Source: Brevundimonas vancanneytii (GTDB lineage Bacteria > Pseudomonadota > Alphaproteobacteria > Caulobacterales > Caulobacteraceae). Taken from it: 14,437 nt of DNA. Where the stretch lies: NCBI GenBank assembly GCA_945874855.1, contig CAMCIP010000036.1:1-14437 (forward strand), read 5' to 3'. This document shows positions 1 to 6,501 of the stretch, piece after piece (positions within the stretch are counted from its first letter, which is position 1; the number at the start of each line of letters is the position of its first letter). The translations under genes and the position numbers were made by a program. The notes under the pieces are model-generated. The model was not told the origin of the DNA and did not search any database. It was given only the letters and a program-made list of their open reading frames with translations.

Positions 1-158
1 TTGCGCGACAGCACCGCCGCCGCCAGCGCCACCAGCACCAGCCCCGACCCGATCACATGGATGCGGCGACAGGTCCGGTTGGAGTGCTCATGGATGTAGA
101 AGGGATAGAATTCGCCGAAGGAGGCGAAGCGGTCACCGGTGGCGGGGCGAGGGCTCAT
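1..158 (-). CDS. DUF962/Mpo1-like membrane protein, N-terminal part
   Basis: Only the first 52 codons are in the window; the 3' end lies beyond position 1. The ATG at 158-156 opens MSPRPATGDRFASFGEFYPF, followed by a His/Arg-rich stretch (YIHEHSNRTCRRIHVIGSG) and the start of a hydrophobic helix (LVLVALAAAVL). The FxxFYPFYxxEHxNxxCRRxHxxG pattern is what I know from DUF962 (Pfam Mpo1-like) proteins: small multi-pass membrane proteins whose yeast member Mpo1 is an iron-dependent dioxygenase of 2-hydroxy fatty acids in sphingolipid-base breakdown. The histidines fit metal binding, but the bacterial role is not established. The gene diverges from the DUF1428 gene at 319 across a 160-bp spacer. 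Family assignment is from motif memory; the missing C-terminus limits certainty. Confidence 0.75.
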   Translation of the reverse strand, partial: MSPRPATGDRFASFGEFYPFYIHEHSNRTCRRIHVIGSGLVLVALAAAVLSR

Positions 159-219
159 GGGACGCAGGATGACTCCGGCGCGGGCGAAGGGCAATGTGCG
201 TCAAGGCCGCCGGCCAGTC

Positions 220-303
220 GGGATTGGGGATTGGGGACCGGCCCCCCCACCCGGCCGTGGAAAGCCCCTGTCCCGCTCCCCAGTCCCCAGTCCCCCATCC
301 CCC
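220..303. repeat. G-rich/C-rich hairpin with quadruplex-like G-runs
   Basis: The arm 220-237 (GGG ATT GGGG ATT GGGG A) can pair with 277-294 (T CCCC AGT CCCC AGT CCC) over 18 positions. As RNA, two of these pairs are G-U. The loop is 39 nt and itself contains GGCC-rich self-complementary sequence. On the minus strand the stretch 278-303 reads as four runs of four or five G separated by 2-3 bases, which fits the canonical intramolecular G-quadruplex pattern. The element ends one base before the strong Shine-Dalgarno sequence of the DUF1428 gene, so it probably lies in that gene's promoter or leader. It may instead be a dispersed REP-like repeat. Confidence 0.6.
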
Positions 304-318
304 AGAAGGAGACCCCTC

Positions 319-672
319 ATGACCTGGTATTCCGGCTTCCTGATCCCGGTGAAGGCCGCCGACAAGGCCGGCTACATCGCCGCTGCGGAGAAATCCTGGT
401 CCTTGTTCCAGAAGTACGGGGCCCTGCAGCAGGTCGAGACCTGGGGCGAGGACATTCCTCCGGGCAAGGTCACCGGTTTTGATCTGGCCGTGAAGCTGGA
501 AGACGGCGAGGCCGTCGTCTTCTCGTGGATCAAATGGCCCGACAAGGCCACCGCCGAGGCCTGCTTCGCCAGCATGGAGACCGATCCGGCGTGGCAGGAG
601 ATGGATATGCCGTTCGACGGCAAGCGCATGATGTGGGGCGGCTTCGCGGCCATCTTCGAGGGGGGCGGCTGA
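319..672 (+). CDS. DUF1428 family protein
   Basis: A 117-residue cytoplasmic protein starting MTWYSGFLIPVKAADKAGYI and ending near MPFDGKRMMWGGFAAIF. The length and both end motifs (a Y-x-G-F-x-x-x-V start, and a MPFDGKRM-x-x-GGF-x-x-x-F finish) match the DUF1428/YbaA family, small alpha-beta dimeric-barrel-like proteins of unknown function. No catalytic residues are known to me. The ATG at 319 is chosen over the longer in-frame start at 139 because AGAAGGAGA lies 7 bases upstream and the 117-residue form has the family length; the upstream extension is Pro/Arg-rich spacer translation. It diverges from the DUF962 gene and converges on the membrane-protein gene ending at 725. Confidence 0.88.
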   Translation: MTWYSGFLIPVKAADKAGYIAAAEKSWSLFQKYGALQQVETWGEDIPPGKVTGFDLAVKLEDGEAVVFSWIKWPDKATAEACFASMETDPAWQEMDMPFDGKRMMWGGFAAIFEGGG

Positions 673-690
673 GACCCGTGCCCAAGCCGT

Positions 691-707
691 GCGCGACCGC
701 GTCGCGC
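691..707. terminator. Short GC hairpin between convergent genes
   Basis: GCGCGAC (691-697) and GTCGCGC (701-707) form a perfect 7-bp stem with a 3-nt loop in the 52-bp gap between the convergent stops at 672 and 727. No T-tract follows on either strand, so it could stop transcription from both sides only weakly or with Rho. The call rests on position and symmetry alone. Confidence 0.3.
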
Positions 708-724
708 GCGATATCGTCCAAAGA

Positions 725-1255
725 TCAGGCCGCGCTCGGCTCCTGCCCCAGCAGGCGCCGGATCACCGGCCAGGCGTTGATCCAGGCCGAGATGAAGCCG
801 ACCACGGTCGCCACCCACTGGAAGGCCCGCCACAGGGCGTCCAGCACCGCCCCGACGCCGAACCCGTCCGACAGCGGCGTCATCAGATTGTAGACGGCCA
901 CGCGAAAGCCGACGTAGGCGTCCGAATACTCGATCTGCCGGTCGGCGAAGAAGGCGATCGCCACCGCCGCGAACACCGGTGCCCACAACAGCGGCAGCAA
1001 CAGCAGCAGGGCCAGGACCAGCACCAGGATCTTGGTCAGCGGCGTCTCGTTGGAGAAAAAGCTTACGACCACCGCCGCCCCGAGGGTCAGTCCGGTCACG
1101 GCCAGCAGGACCGGCAGGGCCAGATCGGCTGCGACCATCAGGTCGGCCCCGAGCGCCATCATCCCGAGAATGGCCGCCCCGCACAGCAGGAAGGCCCCGA
1201 CCCAGACCCCCGCATACTGCCCCAGCCGCCGCTTCAGATGCCCGATCCCGACCAT
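725..1255 (-). CDS. Multi-pass membrane protein, unknown function
   Basis: A 176-residue protein that I do not recognise. Hydrophobic segments lie at about residues 16-36, 44-66 and 76-102 (the last very Leu/Ala-rich), with a further weaker one at 143-160. The N-terminus is basic (HLKRR) and there are basic residues near the end (VIRRLLG), as expected for a small inner-membrane protein. A soluble loop around 104-140 carries FFADRQIEYSDAYVGFRVAV. The ATG at 1255 has CGGAG about 10 bases upstream. The gene lies 77 bp downstream of the helix-turn-helix regulator on the same strand and could be co-transcribed with it. The open frame and the hydrophobic periodicity support a real gene; no function can be given. 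Confidence 0.75.
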   Translation of the reverse strand: MVGIGHLKRRLGQYAGVWVGAFLLCGAAILGMMALGADLMVAADLALPVLLAVTGLTLGAAVVVSFFSNETPLTKILVLVLALLLLLPLLWAPVFAAVAIAFFADRQIEYSDAYVGFRVAVYNLMTPLSDGFGVGAVLDALWRAFQWVATVVGFISAWINAWPVIRRLLGQEPSAA

Positions 1256-1332
1256 GCCGCTGACTCCGAAAGACCGGTGGTCACCATGATCGGATCGCGC
1301 GGTAACGTCCAGCGCGGGGGCGGCCCGCAGGC

Positions 1333-2208
1333 TCAGACCGGCGAGGCTTCCAGCACAGCGCCGCGCGACAGCGAATGGGCGAACAGCAGCCGCAGCAATC
1401 CGGGGATGGCCGGGCTGTAGGTCCGCAAGAGCCTCTCCTGTACCTCCGGCGACACGGACCCTTCGGCGGCAAGGGGCGTCAACTGGGCGACGGCCGCCTC
1501 AAAGCGCCTGTCGTCCTCGGCAGGGTCGCCGGTGAGGTCGCCGATCCGCTCCATCACGCAGGCTGCAGCGAGGGGCGACCCGCCCGCGTCGCGCAGGGTG
1601 CCCAGCGAAAGCCCCTCGATGACCTCGGCCCGCTGACGCGCGATTCCGCTGAAGATGCCGAAGATCACCGTGCCGTGCACGGCGTCGGCCCCGAAGGAGA
1701 AGAGCTGGTTCTGCAGCAGCAGCGCGGCGCCCTCATAGCGCACGCCCTCGATCCCGCTGCGGAAGCGGATGGAACCCTGTGGTGCGTGCCGGATCATGGT
1801 CACGTCGCAAAGAAAGCGACCGGGCAGGTCACTGGACGGGCGGGTGCTGCGCCAGAGGCCCTCATAGGCCCAGGCCCTCTGGAGGGCGCCGCGTCTCGCC
1901 TCCTCCAGGACCTCGACAGGTATCCAGTCCGGTGCAGCATTCTGCGGGGCAGTGGCGGCGTTGACCCCGAGCACGGCCGCAAACTCGGATGTGGAACGAT
2001 CCCAATCCAGCATCGTGAACCCGTCGATCCGACCGGCGATGTATCGGGTGAGATTCGCGAGGTTGTGCTCGGACGGCATCACGCTGCCCGCCGCCCAGCG
2101 CCCGACCAGCGACTTGTCGGCATTCAGGGCCGAGGCCAGACCGGTGCGGCTGAGGACGAGCGCTTTCAGGACAAGGCGCAGCTTTTCCGCGAAGGATTCC
2201 GGTCGCAT
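1333..2208 (-). CDS. Helix-turn-helix transcriptional regulator
   Basis: The 291-residue form starts MRPESFAEKLRLVLKALVLS. Residues about 5-60 look like an XRE-type helix-turn-helix: an amphipathic first helix, then TGLASALNADKSLVGRWAAG, where 'SLVGRW' fits the recognition helix, then a PSEHNLANLTRYI helix. The remaining ~200 residues are an alpha-beta region without a recognised ligand pocket; LLLQNQLFSFGAD and FGIFSGIARQRAEVIEG suggest a sensing domain. I recall similar HTH plus C-terminal-domain proteins in Caulobacterales, without known function. The frame stays open to 2541, but that extension is Arg/Ala-rich and runs opposite the secreted-protein gene, so ATG 2208 is preferred; GTG 2223 is an alternative. 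It is divergent from the island genes starting at 2384, with TGCAAC repeats between, so it is a candidate regulator of them and of itself. Confidence 0.8.
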   Translation of the reverse strand: MRPESFAEKLRLVLKALVLSRTGLASALNADKSLVGRWAAGSVMPSEHNLANLTRYIAGRIDGFTMLDWDRSTSEFAAVLGVNAATAPQNAAPDWIPVEVLEEARRGALQRAWAYEGLWRSTRPSSDLPGRFLCDVTMIRHAPQGSIRFRSGIEGVRYEGAALLLQNQLFSFGADAVHGTVIFGIFSGIARQRAEVIEGLSLGTLRDAGGSPLAAACVMERIGDLTGDPAEDDRRFEAAVAQLTPLAAEGSVSPEVQERLLRTYSPAIPGLLRLLFAHSLSRGAVLEASPV

Positions 2209-2234
2209 GCCGGACGCTCTCACGCGCCCGCGCT

Positions 2235-2265
2235 GCATGCAACTGGCGTGCAACTGCATGCAACC
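2235..2265. promoter_or_regulatory. Triple TGCAAC repeat, candidate operator
   Basis: Three direct copies of TGCAAC begin at 2238, 2249 and 2259, within longer units GCATGCAACTG, GCGTGCAACTG and GCATGCAACCC. The spacing of 11 and 10 bp places every copy on the same face of the helix. The outer units also contain the palindrome TGCATGCA, so a dimer could bind them in either orientation. The block lies 27 bp upstream of the regulator's start codon and about 120 bp upstream of the divergent gene at 2384, where an autoregulatory operator is expected. Binding by the adjacent regulator is inference. Confidence 0.5.
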
Positions 2266-2383
2266 CCTCGCGCGCGCCAGCGCACCGCGCTGCACCTGAG
2301 CGCAGGGCCTCGCCGGCGTCAGAAGGTGCCCACCCCGCCGGCCCCTTCCATGATCGGCGGACATCGAAACACGGAGTCGAAAA

Positions 2384-2821
2384 ATGAAGCCCACCTTTCT
2401 ACCCTCTCTCGCCGCCGGCCTGCCTTCGCTCGCCGCTGCGGCGCTGCTGGCCGCCCTCTCCGCCCCGTGCGCCCTGGCCCAGTCCGCCGACAGCCGTCCC
2501 GACCCCGCCCGCGGGGAAGCCCGTGGCGCGGGCCAGGACATCCAGAGCGGCGAGACCGGCCCGGCCGCTCTCCTGCTCCCCGCCGTTCAGAGGGCGCGGG
2601 AGGCGGCCCCCCCGCGGCGCGGCGGCGTGAATGTCGCTGCGGGCGACGTCAACGGCGACGGCGCCGCGGCGACGTCCGGGCGATGCGACACCTGGCAAGC
2701 CGACGTCGCCGCGCTGGCAGCCAACGGTGAAGCGACCGTGTGCGCCGGCTCCGGACCGCAGGACCCGTCCGCGGCTCGTCGGACGAACCTGCAAACCCGC
2801 AGAGCAGGCAGAGACCAGTAG
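2384..2821 (+). CDS. Secreted protein with LLLPAVQ and GDVNGDG modules (island gene 1)
   Basis: A 145-residue protein with no recognised family. Residues 1-33 are a clear Sec signal peptide: MKP start, Leu/Ala-rich core, and a likely cut after ALA (CALA|QS). The mature part is Ala/Gly/Arg-rich. LLLPAVQRAREAA occurs at residues 63-75 and GDVNGDG at 87-93. DxNxDG is the start of a calcium-loop pattern, but position 12 is Gly, so it is not a full EF-hand. LLLPAVQxAREAA is the string I know from the N-terminal helix of DUF1559 prepilin-like proteins of planctomycetes, but here no prepilin leader or transmembrane helix precedes it. Cysteines are at 28, 101 and 120. The ATG at 2384 has CGGAG 8 bases upstream. 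Gene 3 carries both modules in reversed order. Confidence 0.6.
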   Translation: MKPTFLPSLAAGLPSLAAAALLAALSAPCALAQSADSRPDPARGEARGAGQDIQSGETGPAALLLPAVQRAREAAPPRRGGVNVAAGDVNGDGAAATSGRCDTWQADVAALAANGEATVCAGSGPQDPSAARRTNLQTRRAGRDQ

Positions 2822-2848
2822 CGCACGCCGCGCCACGCCCTGCCCCCC

Positions 2849-2889
2849 GCCTGGCGGCCGCTGTTCCGGAAGGCGCGCGGCCGCCAGGC
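2849..2889. terminator. 13-bp perfect hairpin between island genes 1 and 2
   Basis: GCCTGGCGGCCGC (2849-2861) is exactly complementary to 2877-2889, leaving a 15-nt loop that contains the palindrome TTCCGGAA. It lies 28 bp after the stop of gene 1 and ends 22 bp before the ATG of gene 2. No T-run follows, so it is not a textbook intrinsic terminator. It may attenuate transcription into gene 2, protect the upstream mRNA from 3' decay, or be a REP-like element. Confidence 0.55.
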
Positions 2890-2911
2890 CCATTCAATGG
2901 ACGCAACACAG

Positions 2912-3784
2912 ATGAAAACCCTCAACCTCATTATTGCGAGCTGCGCCGCCCTGGCGCTGGCTCCCGGCGGCGGCGCCGCCGCCGCCGATGATTCCGCGAT
3001 GTCCTTCCCCGTTCACGACATCATCGTCAGCTCCAGTATTCCCGCCCTGAACATCTCGGTGCGCAACCAGTCACAGAGCACCAACCCGGCCCAACGCAAT
3101 CTTCGCGTGGTGTCCCAGGCTCCGGTGGTGAACGCCGCCGGGCAAGTCTGGTGCAAATCCTTCCAGAATGCCGAGACCCGCGCTGACGCCGCACAGGTGA
3201 CGTTCGGCAACGGCATGCTCGCGGCGGCACCGGGCGGTGCAAATTTCCTCGGAGGATGGTCCGCCTCGCCCGTCGTCGAACTCGGCGGCGATGAGGAGGT
3301 TCGCAATTACTCGATCACCGCGCCGGTGAACTTTCCCGACAGCGGTGCCGCCTGGATCGGCTTCAACCCCGTGAACCACGTCGAGCAGCGCCTGCAGAAT
3401 TTCGTCCAGAACGGTGCCGGCTCCGAGGCGGACTTCCTGCGCGTCGATGACGTGTTCGAGACCACGATCAAGATGAACGTCGTCGGCTGGTGCGAGTATG
3501 AAGGCCAGAACATTCAGGGCCGTTATGCGGGCTTCCGGCAGATCGAGGTGCCGCTGCACATCTTCTATCACGGTGACCCCGACATCCAGGACGTTGTCAC
3601 CGGCGTGGGCACGGCCACTACCCTCCAGGCCCCCGTACCGGGGCCGGGGCCGTCCTTCTCCCCCGGGCAACCCTCGCGCCGCGCAACGCCGCCCGCCCGC
3701 CGCATGCCCCCTGCGCGCAGTAACGATTCCCGCATGCGTCAACCTTCAGGTGCCGCTGCGGCGGCGCTGCTGGCCCCACGGTGA
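2912..3784 (+). CDS. Secreted protein of unknown function (island gene 2)
   Basis: A 290-residue protein starting MKTLNLIIASCAALALAPGG, a Sec signal peptide probably cut near AAAA|DD (about residue 25). The mature domain, about 30-230, is Asn/Gln- and beta-rich (NISVRNQSQSTNP, VVELGGDEEVRNYSI, IQGRYAGFRQIEVPLHIFYH). It has only two cysteines there, C81 (VWCKSF) and C194 (GWCEYE), each preceded by Trp, so a single disulfide is likely. From about 238 the sequence becomes Pro/Arg/Ala-rich and low in complexity and looks unrelated to the domain. Neither ATG 2912 nor in-frame ATG 2897 has a good Shine-Dalgarno; 2912 is chosen because the signal peptide then starts MK. Gene 3 overlaps the stop by GTGA. 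No family is recognised; an envelope or extracellular location is inferred from the signal peptide. Confidence 0.65.
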   Translation: MKTLNLIIASCAALALAPGGGAAAADDSAMSFPVHDIIVSSSIPALNISVRNQSQSTNPAQRNLRVVSQAPVVNAAGQVWCKSFQNAETRADAAQVTFGNGMLAAAPGGANFLGGWSASPVVELGGDEEVRNYSITAPVNFPDSGAAWIGFNPVNHVEQRLQNFVQNGAGSEADFLRVDDVFETTIKMNVVGWCEYEGQNIQGRYAGFRQIEVPLHIFYHGDPDIQDVVTGVGTATTLQAPVPGPGPSFSPGQPSRRATPPARRMPPARSNDSRMRQPSGAAAAALLAPR

Positions 3785-4149
3785 AACGGGTCCAGCGGGT
3801 CCAGCAGCGGGCCCGCCCTCCTGTCCAGCCCGCGGATCCTCACGGGAGTGCCGGCGACGGCGGCGTCTGGACCGCGTCGGGCGATCTGAACGGTGACGGC
3901 ACCGTCGGCCTGCTGCTGCCCGCCGTGCAGAAGATGCAGGAAGCCCCGCCCGCGGCGGCCGAACAGCCGGGCTGCGCCGGGCTCGGCTCGACGCTCCGGC
4001 GGGAAGCGGCCCGGGCCGTCGTCGGCATGCTGCTGGGATCCGGCCGGTCGCGTGGCGATGCGGAGCGTCCGTCCCTCCAGGACCGCCTGGTGGACAGTGT
4101 CGTTGACGAGGCGGCCGGATGCCGGCCCGCTGCGGGACCCAGGGACTGA
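3781..4149 (+). CDS. LLLPAVQ/GDLNGDG protein, possibly frameshifted (island gene 3)
   Basis: A 122-codon frame opening with GTG at 3781, which overlaps the stop of gene 2 as GTGA. It carries GGVWTASGDLNGDG at about 27-40, directly followed by LLLPAVQKMQEAPPAA from 44, so it shares both modules of gene 1 in swapped order. It lacks a signal peptide. However, frame 2 just upstream (ATG 3734) reads MRQPSGAAAAALLAP, which looks like a signal-peptide start, and frame 3 across 3780-3810 reads GETGPAGPAAG, like GETGPAALL of gene 1. The signal, middle and module parts therefore sit in three frames, as expected of a decayed paralogue of gene 1. It could be a real coupled gene or a pseudogene. It converges on rpoD. 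C-terminal residues 60-122 are unrecognised. Confidence 0.45.
   Translation: MKRVQRVQQRARPPVQPADPHGSAGDGGVWTASGDLNGDGTVGLLLPAVQKMQEAPPAAAEQPGCAGLGSTLRREAARAVVGMLLGSGRSRGDAERPSLQDRLVDSVVDEAAGCRPAAGPRD
3788..3805 (+). repeat. 9-bp tandem duplication in island gene 3
   Basis: GGGTCCAGC occurs twice in direct tandem (3788-3796 and 3797-3805), followed by a partial third unit AGCGGG. It encodes RVQRVQ in the gene 3 frame and GPAGPA in another frame. It lies just after the GTG start, exactly where the reading frame appears to be disrupted, so slippage here may have contributed to the frame change. Confidence 0.6.
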
Positions 4150-4162
4150 TCCACCGGGCGAC

Positions 4163-4211
4163 CCGCCCCCGGCCTCCCCTCGATACAGGATCGACAGGAC
4201 GCCGGGGGCGG
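4163..4211. terminator. Nested hairpin between convergent gene 3 and rpoD
   Basis: CCGCCCCCGGC (4163-4173) and GCCGGGGGCGG (4201-4211) form a perfect 11-bp stem. Inside the 27-nt loop, TCGAT and ATCGA (4180-4184 and 4190-4194) form a second small stem. The structure fills the gap between the stop of gene 3 (4149) and the stop of rpoD (4220), the expected place for a bidirectional terminator. There is no T-tract, as is common in high-GC alphaproteobacteria, so termination strength is uncertain. Confidence 0.55.
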
Positions 4212-4219
4212 ATCCTGCC

Positions 4220-6184
<1,965 letters not shown>

Positions 6185-6202
6185 TCAGTCGGCTCTCCCG
6201 GG

Positions 6203-6224
6203 TGCCGCAATCGCGTCTGCGGCA
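6203..6224 (-). promoter_or_regulatory. Inverted repeat in the rpoD 5' leader
   Basis: TGCCGCA (6203-6209) and TGCGGCA (6218-6224) form a perfect 7-bp stem around an 8-nt loop, 18 bp upstream of the rpoD start codon and just upstream of its Shine-Dalgarno. In the mRNA it would fold into a hairpin that could tune translation, or as DNA it could be an operator. No known regulator site was recognised. Confidence 0.35.
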
Positions 6225-6455
6225 AATGTGCAACGCGCCACGGAAAGGTTCGTCACCCCCGCCTCGCGCTTCAGTTTTCGGTTCGCTGTCCGGTCGGCAG
6301 GCACGAGCCAGCATGGGCGCGGAATCCTCCACGCCCCACGATCGGTTCGGACAGGAGGCCGCGGCGGGGGGCACATCTGCGGCCCGGAAGCACGAAACGG
6401 TCGATGCCGTCGCCTTCTCGACCACGCGCGCACAGGCGTTCTGATCCGATCCGGG

Positions 6456-6484
6456 CAAATGGCGAGCGGACCCGTCCGTGTCAA
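6456..6484 (-). promoter_or_regulatory. Possible rpoD promoter with internal palindrome
   Basis: On the minus strand a perfect TTGACA lies at 6484-6479, immediately after the dnaG stop. After a 17-nt spacer the -10 position reads CATTTG (6461-6456), which matches TATAAT at only two of six positions. The spacer contains the palindrome CGGAC-CC-GTCCG (6467-6478, plus-strand reading). The weak -10 makes this a tentative call. Confidence 0.25.
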
Positions 6485-6501
6485 GACGGCACAGGCCGCG
6501 C

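Larger units (their letters stand above)
6185..6501. other. dnaG-rpoD intergenic region, rpoD leader
   Basis: This 317-bp gap has no convincing gene; short open frames across it look like antisense or leader noise. It holds the rpoD Shine-Dalgarno, an inverted repeat close to the start (6203-6224), and a possible -35 element followed by a palindrome just after the dnaG stop (6467-6484). Its length suggests that rpoD has its own promoter in addition to read-through from dnaG. Confidence 0.6.

Noticed and set aside
2209..2541. Upstream extension of the HTH regulator frame to a 402-residue protein
   Set aside because: The added residues are Arg/Ala-rich, overlap the signal-peptide gene on the other strand and would place the phased repeats inside the coding region.
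2642..2662. EF-hand calcium-binding site in island gene 1
   Set aside because: DVNGDG fits the first half of the loop, but position 12 is Gly instead of Asp or Glu and no flanking helices are evident.
1375..2730. A 451-codon plus-strand frame opposite the regulator
   Set aside because: It is antisense to the HTH gene, has Gly/Arg/Pro-rich composition and crosses the divergent promoter region.
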